Shown here: piece by piece, positions 1 through 11,993 of the stretch
Numbering within the stretch: the stretch's first letter is position 1
How the letters are laid out: each line of letters starts with the position of its first letter
The notes under the pieces: generated by a model
What the model was told of the DNA's origin: nothing
What the model saw: the letters and a program-made list of their open reading frames with translations, nothing else
Database searches by the model: none
NCBI GenBank assembly: GCA_001642005.1
Contig: LWCA01000262.1
Coordinates: 1-35,672 of the forward strand
Length of the DNA stretch: 35,672 bases
Reading direction: 5' to 3'
Origin: Intoshia linei
Lineage: Eukaryota > Orthonectida > Rhopaluridae
Made by a program: the position numbers and the translations under genes

Positions 1-327
1 AACATTTTACATGATTGAAAGTGGATTTAGTTGTGTAAGCAAAATATTCAAAATTCAAAAAATAGTAACAAAATTAATAGATGTCAAAGAAGAGATATTG
101 TAATCAAATTAACCAGAATTAAATCAAGAATTAAGGAGTTGGCATTTAATCACTAGGCGCAAGGATCACATAAAAATAAATTATTAAAAATTATTTACAT
201 TTTTTCCCTATTATTATTGATTTTATAATAATTATAGTTCATTTTATTATAGGTAATGTCCATTTAGAAATTTATGAATTAGGTGTAATGAGGGGAGATT
301 TGGTTTAAAAAAAGTGGAGAACCCCTG
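1..327 (+). mobile_element. 3' end of a decayed hAT transposon (cut by window edge)
   Basis: Positions 10-165 read as a degenerate C-terminus of a hAT transposase of the ZBED/SCAND3 (Buster-like) kind: ESGFSCVSKIF followed by KEEIL, PELNQELRSWH and TRRKDH, which resembles the family's usual end (GFS...L...LRLKL...P.I..L...HQ.H.SH). In-frame stops interrupt it, so it is dead. About 150 bp further on, positions 314-327 (GTGGAGAACCCCTG) are the reverse complement of a typical hAT terminal inverted repeat starting CAGGGGTTCTC. The other end lies outside the window, so the 8-bp target duplication cannot be checked. The transposase match is from memory of the family and is moderate. Confidence 0.5.
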
Positions 328-1173
328 GATTAGACTGTAAATACGACAAGGATAAATAGTTACACTATGCTGGGTTTTTGAGTTAAAAAAACAATACAAA
401 AAATGATAAATATGATTTAGAATAAAGTTAATAATATTGGAAAATATTTTCTATAATTTCTTCAAAAAGCTGATATAAGTCTATACCGATTAGGGAATGA
501 TATTCGATTAATCGAAAACCCCGTTAATCGCTTACAATAATCGGAGAAAAATAATCGGAAGATATTTCGAATAATCAGTGTTTCAAAAATTTATATATGA
601 ATACTAAAATGCTTTTTAGACCGTGAAGTCATAACTTATTCTGATTGAAATTTTTTGTGTATGTTAACGTGTTTATATAGCTGAAACGCCTCCTTTTAAT
701 ATACGTTTATAATTGCGACGCTCTGTAAATCGCGATTTATCAATTTCTATGGGTTATCTATCGTTCCTACTATTTCCCCTTCCTTACACTGAAAAAATAT
801 TTGAACAGACCACTCGGCAGTAAGTGAACCAATTGTGCTATAAAAACCATATTTACTAATAACGTATCATAAAAACATATTATTACTCCACATATATCAA
901 TTGTAATAGTTTTATCTTTCTATGAATTCGTTTGACATACGAGTTTATAAATGACTAACTATACAGTTTCTCAATCATGATCCATATTACCTCATACTCA
1001 AAAATTCCATTTTTCTAATGAGAACCAGGAAACACCTGCCCTATACATAATTTTTTAATAAAATACAATAAAAAATGAATTATAAATTTTAATAGCGATT
1101 AGTAATCACTTAATAAATTATTAGGCATACAATCATACATTACATTACTTTTCTTGATAAATTATATAGTACA
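328..1173. other. Non-coding stretch with a repeat fragment
   Basis: No coding exon is visible on either strand. Positions 495-580 are rich in short ATCGA/AATCG words in both orientations (local inverted repeats). Positions 588-673 are a fragment of the dispersed repeat described at 3425-3966; it matches 3568-3646 closely in the same orientation. The remainder is featureless AT-rich sequence. Confidence 0.5.
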
Positions 1174-1465
1174 TTACATTTGGATGGCATCTTTTCTTAG
1201 AGAGAGAGATTTTATTAAAATTACAGCTTCACTACGAAACTTTCCCCAATAAATCAAATTATTGGCAACATTATAAAATGGGTTGGCTGGGTCGCGCACT
1301 AATGGAGTAGGTGGTTCAAATTCTATATTTTTATATTTATCTAAATTATAGTTTGTGTCCCATTCAATTCTAAAATTATATTTATTAATATTATATACAT
1401 TGTACATTGTACGTATTTACCTTAATTCAATTTTTAGTACCAACTCGCAAAACTTTTGAATGATT
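1174..1465 (-). CDS. OAS-type nucleotidyltransferase-like protein, last two exons (fragment)
   Basis: Two exons join in frame on the minus strand: 1465-1421 (45 nt) and 1369-1174 with stop TGTAATG-side TAA after ...DAIQM. The intron 1420-1370 has GT...AG ends (AAG|gtaaat, ttttag|AATTG). The joined reading gives IIQKFCELVLKIELR, then IEWDTNY, and EPPTPLVRDPANPFYNVANN. The P-x-x-L-x-D-P-A-N-P-x-x-N-V signature is characteristic of the C-terminal substrate-binding domain of 2'-5' oligoadenylate synthase-like (OAS/cGAS superfamily) nucleotidyltransferases. The catalytic N-terminal core (GS and DxD motifs) was not found upstream (1466-4600), which is full of repeats, so this is either a gene with distant 5' exons or a truncated remnant. 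The family call rests on this one signature. Confidence 0.45.
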
Positions 1466-2433
1466 CTGTATATATGGGATTTGTGTTCACTAGTTGCATG
1501 GTTTTAATTAAAATAAATTTTAACCTAGTACAATGTACGATAGAGATCCCAATGATTTAACCATGGAAACACCATCATTCAGATATAGTTACTAAGGTGT
1601 CATTAATCATGTTCTCAAATTTTATAATTTAGTTAATTTATATTGATCCACATTTTAACCCACCAATCATTGTAATTCATAAAAAATTTTATTTTTTTAA
1701 ATGTCAATTAATTTGCATTTCACGTCTTTTTGCGAATCCAGTTCAGTAACATTTAGCAATTAGTAGTGAAATAATGTAATAAAACCCTAACAGTTACTTT
1801 TTTACTGATTGTTTGTTTAGAATTGATTATACTGTTAAAGATTGGTAAAATTAATATTTTCATGCACTGTACAAAACACTATCAATGTAAGTAACTATAA
1901 AAATCTTTAAATGAATCGAAAAAGTACATTATTAAGTTTCGTAGGGAAAAAGAAATGTTCAGCCAAATACTCGACGAAATCAAGATAAATTGTCTAATAA
2001 ATGCAAACTGATTAGACGGGTAAGATGACGTTCAAATAAAATTTTTTTAGCATGTTCCGATGTGTGAAAAAAATATACTTAGCTAATCAGCCCACCATAT
2101 TAATAAGTTATTAATAATAACTAAAATAATACTACATTTTAATTTACAATTGCATTAAAATTGACAAAAATTACTTTGCACACAATTCATAAGCTCGAAC
2201 GACTAATAAACAAATTAGATACGAATTTGGTCGATAATTTGTTTTTATCCAATTAATTTTGTTTCTCCAATTTTTAACATATTTTATTGCTGTCTTTACC
2301 TATACAATTATTGTTATATGTAAAAAAATTAAATGTTTACATCTTCGTCAATGTTAAGTAGAAATTTTTTTTGTAATGTAACGATTCCTGGAGATAATCT
2401 AAATATATAAATGATGGCTACAGAATATATACT
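1466..2433. other. Non-coding AT-rich stretch
   Basis: No exon was recognised on either strand. It would be the place to expect upstream exons of the nucleotidyltransferase-like fragment at 1174-1465, but no catalytic motif is visible. A palindromic word related to TGTACATTGTACA occurs near 1525-1535. Confidence 0.4.
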
Positions 2434-3170
2434 AATCCTTACTAATATAAAGTAAATTATATAGTTAAAAATGATTGTCTATTTATTTATTTGTTACCAT
2501 TTATTTACAAAAATAATAAGAGTAGTTATAAGAATACCCATTTCTAATACAGTTTTTCGAGGGTGATGTTTCAACGCAAATTTTATTATCAGAAATTGAG
2601 TCCTTCAAAATCAAAAACCACAAATATCCTTTTTTATAAATTTCAAACGAGTCCTAGAATTATAAAAAATACACAATTTGATTAATATTTTAAAATCATC
2701 AACAGTATACTAAATTTCAATTTATATAAATTTTATATCTTCACGACCAAAACCACAAATAACGCTATTTTTTAAAAAATGAAAAATGTTCTAGATTTTT
2801 ATACACATAAACTGTGCGATAGTTTTTAAAATCATAAACATTATCATAGATCGCAAACCCAAAAAGATTCATTTTCACGGTCAAACTCAGATTGCCCTTT
2901 TTTTAAAAAATAAAAATAGTCCAAGAAATTTAAAAAAAATGCAGTTGATACAGTTTTATCTAGTTAACACACATAAAATTTTTCAGTCTGACCAAGTGAC
3001 GCCTTCATGGTCAAAAAAGCACTTTTGTATTCATTTTTTTTTGTTTCGAAACTATTTTAATAAAACAAAAAATTTAAAACAAATAACTGTTCTACAATTG
3101 AAAAATTGAGCTTATTCTGATACAGCTTATTCCAGTTTATAAAGATGCAAAATTTAAACCACAAAATGCA
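2434..3170 (+). repeat. Dispersed modular repeat, near full-length copy (+)
   Basis: Begins at AATCCTTACTAATATAAAG, continues through a GTCTATTTATT segment equivalent to the GTTTGTCTGTGTGT head of other copies, and then contains several degenerate ~110-120-bp monomers. Each monomer includes a 'cacggtcaaaaccacaaattaccc', 'gtcctagaattttaaaaaa', 'gggatagtttttaaaatcat' and 'aacattatcataaat' sort of block (approximate). The word GTGACGCCTTCATGGTCAAA at 2996-3015 is shared with 9557 and 12529. No coding capacity is visible. Family type is unknown. Confidence 0.6.
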
Positions 3171-3424
3171 AAATAAATATTGATCCTCCATTGAACGTCT
3201 ACACATTTACACTAAAAATATATGGGTAGAAATCTAATAAATTGATTCCTGCAGATTTTTTTTTCATTTTCAATACATTTTTATAATAAATTTTGTATAC
3301 AAAATTATTATGTATTACAAAACATTATTTTTGAAATTGTAGGATCAATATTTACATTTTCAATTTTTATTTTAATCAAAATTATTTGAAAAATATTGAT
3401 TGATAATATATTAACAATTATTTT

Positions 3425-3966
3425 TTACCGGGAATGCGTAGATTTCAGTGGTTGAAATCTTGTATTTATATTAACTGGAATAATTTATCAGAATATTTAT
3501 TTTTTTTTCATTTTCGGACCGTTAATTATTTCACATTTTTTGTTTTAATAAAATATTTCGGAAAAAAATATATGAATACTAACATGCTTTTTTTGACCGT
3601 GAAGTCATCACTTATTCGGATGGAAATTTTTTGTGTGTGTTAACAGGATACAACTGTACCACCTGTAAATTTTTTAAAATTCTAGGGCTGTTTTCATTAA
3701 AAAAAAAAGGGTAATTTGGGGTTTTGGCCCTGAAGATATAATTTTTTTAAATTTTTCAACGTTTGAATTTCAAAAAGAGGGACAATTGTGGTTTTTGACC
3801 CGTAAGATATGAGTTTGCGAGGTTGAACTTTATCTTATTATATCCCCCGGAAAAAACTGTAATTGAAATGTGGATTTTATAAAATTCTAAGACGGGTAGT
3901 TATTGACATAAAGTGGAACACACACACAAACAAATATTGCGTAGCATATTATATAAGTAAGGATGA
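3425..3966 (-). repeat. Dispersed modular repeat, full-length copy (-)
   Basis: Reverse orientation relative to the copies at 2434 and 12137. It runs from CCGGGAATGCGTAGATTTC to ATATTATATAAGTAAGGAT, so both ends can be compared with the copy at 12137-12740, which starts ATCCTTATATAAA and ends ACGCATTCCCGG. Internal landmarks are the reverse complements of those in the other copies: GACCGTGAAGTCATCAC, GGTAATTTGGGGTTTTGG, GACCCGTAAGATATGAG and TAATTGAAATGTGGA. This pair defines the element at roughly 540-600 bp. Confidence 0.65.
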
Positions 3967-4343
3967 AAGGATTTTGAGACATTTTTAGAAAATATCGAAA
4001 TGCTGAGACTTCTCTAAAATTATGTTATAATCAATTATAATTGAATTACTGTTTTTCGACAAATTTAACTAAAACATTTTTTCAGTGTCCCTATATGATT
4101 TGTTAAAAATTAAATTTTAAATTTTAAAGATTGTAAAAATTATTATAAAAATGTTGGAAAAAGCTCATTTTATGGTTGGTGTAACGACTTTTTGCTAATG
4201 AGAGAATTTTTTTAGACACCTACCATTCAATGTTAAATAAATGATATAAGCCACTCACCTGGAAAAATTTCTTAAGCTGTAAATTATAATTTTAATCAAT
4301 GTCTATTATTTATTGGAATATATCCTTTAATTTATTTAATTTA

Positions 4344-4619
4344 GCAGTTTCTGTCAGATAAATATGGACAAGTTACAAAGCTATGCTCTGATATTGTCAA
4401 CATTATTCTGATGGAGGATTAACTGCAAATATTGCATTGAATAATAAAAAACTTTAACTTTGTAACTGAACTATCCATTTGCAATTGTAATTTAAATGTT
4501 GTTCCATTAAATTTTATTAGAGGTGTTGTTAGATACAATTGAAATTAACCAATCTCTAAGAACCGTGAAATTTGCTTATATTTATTATAACTTGGTTAAA
4601 AGTATTGATTTTAAATTAT
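4344..4619 (+). other. Coding-like exons of an unrecognised gene, ending on the ANKAR start
   Basis: After a ttaatttag acceptor at 4344 an open stretch reads QFLSDKYGQVTKLCSDI. A GT at the end of this (GATATT|gtcaac) and an acceptor before GTGTTGTTAGATAC (about 4523) would join in frame to VLLDTIEINQSLRTV and further residues, ending ...SIDFKL with TGA at 4617-4619. That stop overlaps the ATG of the ANKAR-like gene (TTATGAG, an ATGA overlap). The residues look protein-like but match nothing I recognise. Both exons could equally be chance open frames or part of a 5' UTR. No convincing upstream exon was found. Confidence 0.25.
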
Positions 4620-7600
4620 GAGTCATTTTGATTTATCCAATAAATTAAAAGGTGTGGGCCCAACCATTGTACTACCCAAAAATTCTATCGATAACATTTC
4701 AGTTCTTCGCGATAAAACTGCTTTAAATGTTAATGATTCGGACACATTTTTGTTAAGATTTGCAAATACTTTTATTGAGGTAAAAATTAAAGTAAAATGT
4801 TAACATATTTAAGAAATATGACCGAGAAGAATTGCAAGAATTGCTCATGTGCCAGTCTTCAAATTGGTTGCTTTCTCAAGATGAATTCAAGTTTCCTATT
4901 GAGCAACCTGCCGGAATAATTTCGGATTTTTCTCATGAAAGTGATTTGGATGATGGTCTAGTTATTTTGTTTCCAGTTTTGAAATTTAACAAAGACCCAA
5001 AGATAATTGAAGAAAATCCAAATGATTTGTCTAACATTGAAAAATTCGATGTACGTGAAATCCATCAAATTATTAATGAACTTACTCACGCCATTTATGT
5101 TCTCAATCAAATTCCGTCTATTCAACTTCACAATGTACGTTATGGACATTTGTATTTTTCTTATTTTTTATTAGGTTTTTGATAAGAGTTCATCTGTTTC
5201 TATTCCTCCAGCCTTTTATGATACCAGAATTGGAAATATCATGATTGAAGTAGACTACATGATGAAATCTATTTGGCATGGAAGTCACTTTCCCTATGAT
5301 AAGAGAATCAAATTTTCAGAGAGGTGGAGAAAGAGCTTGGACGTAAACAAGTATGGTGTTTCTCACACCAAAAAGTCCATTGTAACCGAATTTATTAATG
5401 CAGGTATTTTTGTATCTACACTTGTACCATTTAATAACGGAAAATTTTTAGGATTGGTCGATATATCGATGGATTCTGACTATAAGAATGTGTTTGAGAC
5501 AATGTTTAATGAGAGTGAGGTGAACAATGAAACAGATGATGACATGGAATTTTTTATGAAACACGTTGATCATGTTTCGTTGATTTTAAGTTTTTATCAG
5601 GTGTGATAGACAATATATCAACCTCTTAATTTTATATTTAGAACAGTATTCGTAAATATAAGAATGCATATATAATAGACCCTGCTTCAACAATTGACTC
5701 CAAGATAAATTTAGACATGGAAGATTTAAACGAGTTTACGTATAATCGGTTAAATTCGAGACTTCAACTACAGACTCATCTTTTAAATAATCATTTAACA
5801 GATAAACGGATGATTGCGAGAAAGGTTCACTTGTTGAATTTGATATCATTTTTGACACCGTGTTTTATAAATTTACGTAAAAGACATTACATACCAAATA
5901 TATTCAATTTATTATCTAAAATGTCATCAGAAGAGTTAAAAACTGAACGTGAATTACCACCATTGATGTTGCAAAAAGGGTTTAGAGTTAACAATTTCAA
6001 ATACAAATCATATGAGTATTTTAATCTACATGGAGGTATTCAATTCGATATCGAAACCCCCGAAATACAGCATATTAATAAATCTTTTAATTTATTTTTC
6101 AATAAGCTTAATAAAGAAACTTCTTTATTCAACGAAAAGTTGCTAGAATTTCAACATCAACAAAAGGAAACAGCAAATCTTCCCATTGTTAAATTTGAAG
6201 GAAAATTGTAATCATTTATTTTCTAACGAGATTTAATGATGATTCACAAATGTTTCAATAATTTTTTAACATTTTTGGATGCTTCAAGTCAGTTCCAGGT
6301 CAATATTTCCATTTTTTATTGCATGAAAATTATATGTCAATATTTATTATTAATTTATTGGAAAATTTATTATTACTATATATTAAAAATGATACAAATA
6401 ACTCTGAAAATACGATTTTTTATCAAATTTTTAAAAGTGATGAAAGGTCTTAAAAAAATGATAAAAAAACCCTGAAAATAAGATTTTTCGTTAAATTTTG
6501 TCAAAAGTAATAAAAGGAACTTGAAAAAAAGTGGTTTTTGTTTAATTATGTCAGAAATCATAATAATATTTTAAAAAATAAAAAAACGACTAAAAATATT
6601 TTTTTAAAATTTTATCCAAAAATCATAAATTTAAAAAAATGTAGTATATTGTATACCTTGATAGTTACGTGTTTTTAAAATAATTTTTAAAAAATGATCA
6701 AATCACCCTAAAAATAAAATTTTTTATTAAATTATGTCTAAAGTAAGTAATTTTTGAAAAATTTAAAAATTATTCATTTTGAACATGTTAGAAGTTATTT
6801 TTGTACCACATATAAAAAATTTGACGGGACCGAACCTCAAAAATTTAATGAGAACATGTCAATATATAGTTTATATTATAAACCATTATTTTTAATGAAA
6901 AAATTTTAAGTGTCCAAAACACTAATTGATATATTTTAATGCCGGTTTTAATATGCACAAAATTAATAATACCCCAGTTTAAATAAGAATATTAATGTCA
7001 CATTTAGGTATTATTATTTTAAAATTGATATGGAGACGTTTTACATGCAAAGTCCACAAAAGCCAAAATGGGTTAACATTTTATCGGAAGAATTACTAAT
7101 TATGAAGAAAAAAATATTTCCAATGGATGATGGGCAATTGCATGATTATTTGAAGAAAATTGTTAATCCCAAAGTCACAAATATAAGAGTTTTTAAATAG
7201 TACACTACAATATATATAACGTGATTTAGAACTTATCTGTGGCATTGAAACTTTCTACCTGTCGGGGTATAGTATCAGTGTTTGATTCAATTTCTCATAA
7301 ATTGTCGACTGGCCGAATTGCTAAAATGGACGACAATGGTTTCAGTGCTATGCATTATGCAACAATGTATAATCAGCCTCACATCATAACAAAATTGATA
7401 CTGGCTACTGTGGATATTAATACAAAACGATCTACTGGGTTTGGTTCTGATGGTAATACTTTATATAGATTTTACATTAAACAATATTATAAGGTGCTAC
7501 TCCTCTTCATTTGGCAAGTGGTAGTGGTTCAGTAGCCTGTGTTTCTTGTTTACTTGCTAATTATGCAAACATTTTACTCAACGACAATCATGGATGGACC

Positions 7601-10600
7601 CCTATACATTATGCTGCGTATTACAACAATTTACCCGTAATTCGTCTACTTTTGCGTTCGATGGATACACTTTTGGAGATACAAACTAAAAATTCGTAAT
7701 TTTTTTCATTTTTATTTTTATAAAAACATAGACACAAATACACTCCCCTTTTATTGGCTGCGACGGCAGGGTCCATGGCTGTTGTGGAACTTTTATGTAA
7801 TTATGGTGCTTCATTGAACGTGGTGGATGGTAATGGAGACGGCATTATTCAATTGGCAGCTTTGAATATTCATACTAGTATTATTTCCCTTATCATGGAA
7901 AAATATGAATCTGTTTTGAACGTTTGGAATATATTAATTGGTAAATTAATGGGTAATTATAAAAAGTTATCAATTTATTTAGAAATGCTTTACAGTGAAA
8001 CCGAAAATCGAATAATGGCATCAATAAAGTGCTTAGAAGTTTTGTCTGTTGAATATGATTCATCCTGGAAACATCTTAAAGGCACTTATTTACTTTTTTA
8101 TGTAGTATTTTTACATATATTTTAGATGCGGTTGTTCCATTGGTGAAATTGTTACGCCACGAAAATTTTTACATTTGCAGCGTTGTTTTGTCTGTAATAA
8201 AAAATATTTCCAATGAACATGAGATCAGAAAAATAATCAGTGCAACAGATATATCCAAATGTTTAATCATTCTTTTATCTTCTAACAACGAGTTGATCGT
8301 GAGTAGGGCTGCTGTTGTCATGGTTTACCTTTATATATTTAATTAATTATTTTAAAAAGAAAAAAAATTTTTTTTTTTATTATTTTTTTTAGAGCGATTT
8401 AGCTACAGTTGCTGAAAACCGAGTTATTTTTGCTAGAGACGGTGCAGGTAAATTTCATTTGAAAGCATGTTATTGACATGGTATATTAAAAATATTTTTA
8501 GTTGATTTATTGCCATCATTGCTTATATCTGATGTTGAGGAAATTTTATCAAATGTAATTTCAGCAATTAAAAACTTGTGCATTAAAAATCCAAAGAGTA
8601 CTATTATATTGTTAATTACAAGTCAACATTTTTAGATCAAACTAAATTTATCAAAAATAATGTGATTGAACCGCTTATTGAGTTTTTAAACGTCATGTAT
8701 GGTATAGTTTTAATTTTTTTGTGTAAAATAAAATATTTGTTCATTAATTTGCATTTAATTAAATTTATAATTTTAAGTAAATTTACACGGGTCTGTTGCA
8801 CTCTGTATTGCTGAATTGGTACGGAATCATTCAAACAATCAAAGCAAGTTTTTACAGGCTGATGTCATCAAGTTTAATTTTGCATTGTTTGTTTATTAAT
8901 TTGTAAATTTAGACACATGATTATGCTTTTGAGTAAATCATTCAATATGAAAACTCAAGTCAAAATTGCTATTGCCATTGAAGCTTTAGCCCATAATAAC
9001 CCAGATTCTCAGAAAAAATTTTTAGAGTGTGATACTCCTAAACTATTGTTATTGATGATGAAGGTACAATTACCCATATTAAGACAGTGATTCTGAAAAT
9101 TCTGTTTCTTGTCATTCCTTACGAATAATTAGAAATTAAAAAAAGGACAATTGGGGTTTTTGATCCGTAAGATGTGAGTTTGGGAGGTTGAAATATATTT
9201 TTTTAACACCCCGGAACAAACTGTAATTGAAATGTGAACTTTATAAAATTCTAAGACTGGTAGTTATTGAAATAAACGATAACACACAGACAAACGAAGC
9301 ATATTATATATGTAAGGATAACTTATGGGATAGTTTTTAAAATCATAAGAATTATCGTAAATTACAATCTAAAAAAAGTACATTTTCATAATAAAACTAC
9401 AGATTACCCTTTTTTTAAAAAATGAAATTAGTCCTAGAATTTTAAAAAAATTACAGCTGTTACAGTTATATCCAGTTAACTCATTTTTATTTTTACACTC
9501 ATACACACATACACATTATAGTTAACTTTATACTCAAAAAATTTTAATCTCACAAAGTGACGCCTTCATGGTTAAAAATGTATAAAAAATTATAGGAGCC
9601 TACAATTTCCCATCTGACCCGGGCTGCTGCTGGTGCTCCACGGTTCTGCACTTAGTTAAATCGTTAATTTTTGAGTAATTAATAATTAATGTTGAATTGT
9701 ATAAACGTTCCATTGAAGAGTGGATTCATACAATCTCCCAGTTTTATACCGACTGATCGTTTATTAAAACTAACAAATTCTGTTTTTTTGTATTTGCAGG
9801 GTGGTAGATAATAATAAATTTTGTTCTACCTCTCTGAAACAATTATAGAAATACACTGTACGAGTGGTTAAATCTAATAAATTTAAATTTAGAAATGGTC
9901 CATCGAAATGAAGGAAAGGTCTGCATTAGGTTTGATTATACTTTATTTACATGTTAATATAAAAGTTATGTGTAGCTATTTGGTCATTGGCGGGAAACAA
10001 ATTATCTCAAAAAAAGTACATTGCATCCAGAATAGGGACACCTCAATTGATTGACATGACTCTAAGTACATCTCAAATTTTGCACTTTATCAGTAAATTG
10101 ATCTAGTGTCCATTTGTAAACATTAAATTAGGTTGTTTATGTATGGACGCACTATCTCAGGGAGATTTTGAAAACCAGATAAAAATAAAAAACCATGACG
10201 GCATTGGACCAATAATCAGACTTTTGAGTATGTTTAAATTATTTCTGTTAACAATGAAATAGAGATTCATCAAAATGATTCGCAGTTATTACTAACAACT
10301 GTCATCAAATTAATTGGAACACTATGCTTGGGAGTTGCTCATCGATCAAATTATCAAACTCAAAGTAAAATTGCATCTGAAAATGCAATTCAAATTTTGG
10401 TCAAAATGATGAATAGTTGTGAAAATTTCAATGTAAAAATTGAAATTAGCCACACCTTGGCTTGTATTATTATGAACAACCCTACTAATCAAATGTTTTT
10501 ACGAAAAAAAACAAATTTTAATTTGTTTTTATTATTGAACATTGTTGGTTCAGATGAAGAAGTTTTTAATCACAATGTATCATTGTATTAATTTTTTAGG

Positions 10601-11928
10601 AGACACGCATGAAGGCTGGTTTAGCATTGGCAAATTTTGCATTTAATAATACAAGATTACAAGACAGTATAATAAAAATAGGCGGCATTCCTATGATTCA
10701 TTTTGAAAAATTTTTAACGTCTTCCAATGAATTGTACAAATGTAAAGTGGCCTTTATGGTATAAATTATTTATTTTATTTTTACCTTTTTTTTATTTAGA
10801 TTGTAGTTTTAGCCAAAGTAATCAAAGGTGTAAACCAAATTGAAATCACAGCTCTAGGTTTGAAAATACTTGTAGAATCTTTAAACGGAGATGATAGTGT
10901 CGTATTAAATGCTGGTATTTTTTATATTTTTAATTAAAGTGATTGTAAATTCATTTAGCTAGCCTATTATCTAGTTTGGAACACACTAGAGCTGGTATAA
11001 CCGATGCAATTTTAACGTTGGGTGCGATGGATCTTCTTATACCAAAATTGAAAAGTATTAATGAACAGGTTTTTGAATAATCAATTAATTCAAGACCATG
11101 TGTCATTTTGCATTTTATTAGCAATGTTTTATAAAATTAATGCAGATTCGTTCAGCTGTGGCCATTTGCTTGGGGTATATGACCTTCAATCGAACAGCTT
11201 CCCGAAAATTACTCAGTTATTGTCGCAATTCAAAATTTTTGTATAGAAAAATTATGTCAAATATCGGACCTGACCCGAAAATTTCAAAAAACTTTATCAA
11301 CGAATATGAAATAGCCCAAAAGATCGGTATTCCTAGTTTAAGGTAATGATGTAGTTCAAATTGACATTTTATTTATGCATCTTTAGCCTGGAAATTAATG
11401 GTGGACCACCAATTCGACATTCAGCGTATATTAAACACCATGGTATACTTACGTTTACTTTTTATTCGGTTTGTTGGTTACGATAGTTTTAATTCCATTT
11501 ATTATAGTAATAATAATTTGTATATGCAACCGAATTGTAGCATTTCCTAAACTTTAACCCGCGAGATAAATGATAAAACCACTAATTATAATAATCACCA
11601 TTTTCCTTTTGAAAATCATACAAACGTACATTGTACATGTGTGTGCTGTTCATTTGCTGGGCATACATTTTTTTAAATTCCTACATAATTGATTATTTTT
11701 ATGTCTTCTCGGTGGAAATTTGAGGAAATACTGGTTGCAGGTTGTCCTCCTTGTGATACAAACATTTCATTATTTATTTCAACTTAATGTAATTATTTAG
11801 TTAAAAGACCAGTTACATCGATATCTCAATACCATAAGGATGTCTATACAACCAAAAACACCAATCAGCTTTCAGAAAAACAGAAAAAAAGATTTATTAA
11901 ATCTGCCCCAGGAATCAATCAACTTTGA
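4618..11928 (+). CDS. ANKAR: ANKAR-like ankyrin and armadillo repeat protein, 24 exons, 1467 aa
   Basis: Exons: 4618-4779, 4814-5134, 5175-5600, 5642-6207, 7008-7188, 7230-7452, 7494-7695, 7732-8081, 8126-8322, 8393-8447, 8502-8597, 8636-8701, 8778-8871, 8913-9063, 9893-9929, 9976-10092, 10132-10227, 10263-10561, 10600-10758, 10800-10914, 10959-11068, 11146-11342, 11387-11442, 11801-11928. The sum is 4404 nt and the frame stays open across every junction; human ANKAR is of similar length. Residues ~1-550 are a non-repeat N-terminal region (ASTIDSKINLDMEDL). Residues ~575-745 hold about five ankyrin repeats (GFSAMHYA, GATPLHLA, GWTPIHYAA, YTPLLLAA). From ~755 to ~1330 there are armadillo repeats (AVVPLVKLL, AIKNLC, SALAIWSLAGN, AGLALANFAF). 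The end, IPSLSLEINGGPPI, fits the ANKAR C-terminal tail as I remember it. All introns are GT-AG except 8082-8125 (GC-AG). ANKAR is widespread in ciliated eukaryotes and its biochemical role is not established. Confidence 0.85.
6380..6760. repeat. Degenerate ~65-bp tandem array in ANKAR intron 4
   Basis: Within intron 6208-7007 about five degenerate units follow one another. Each has an AAAAAATGATnAAA head, an AACTCTGAAAATA/ACCCTGAAAATAAGA core and a TTAAATTnTGTCAAAAGT tail; clear units start near 6387, 6453 and 6692. The intervening units are more decayed. It explains why this intron is 800 nt when neighbours are ~40 nt. Confidence 0.5.
9123..9590. repeat. Dispersed modular repeat, rearranged copy in ANKAR intron 14
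   Basis: Positions 9123-9322 match the head of the element in minus orientation (GACAATTGGGGTTTTTGATC ... ATTATATATGTAAGGAT). Positions 9325-9590 match the body in plus orientation (ATGGGATAGTTTTTAAAATC ... AAGTGACGCCTTCATGG). The two halves are therefore inverted relative to each other, either by a nested insertion or an internal inversion. It sits inside intron 9064-9892 and does not interrupt coding sequence. Confidence 0.6.
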
Positions 11929-11993
11929 TATTTTTATAATACATGTTCTTTTTGTTTATATTAATTTACATTTGTGGTTCTTAATCTAAATCA

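Noticed and set aside
3434-3643. 69-codon open frame on the plus strand
   Set aside because: It is inside a dispersed-repeat copy and is low-complexity in composition; the same sequence in other copies is not open.
4618-6211. A separate gene ending at TAA 6209
   Set aside because: A GT at 6208 and an AG at 7007 join this part in frame to the ankyrin exons, giving an ORF of ANKAR-like length divisible by three.
8102-8125. A 24-nt GT-AG intron in ANKAR
   Set aside because: It would put the next exon out of frame and hit TGA after a few codons; the GC-AG alternative preserves the armadillo repeat.
11745-11790. An extra ANKAR exon (GCPPCDTNIS)
   Set aside because: No usable donor follows before an in-frame stop, and the next acceptor is too close.
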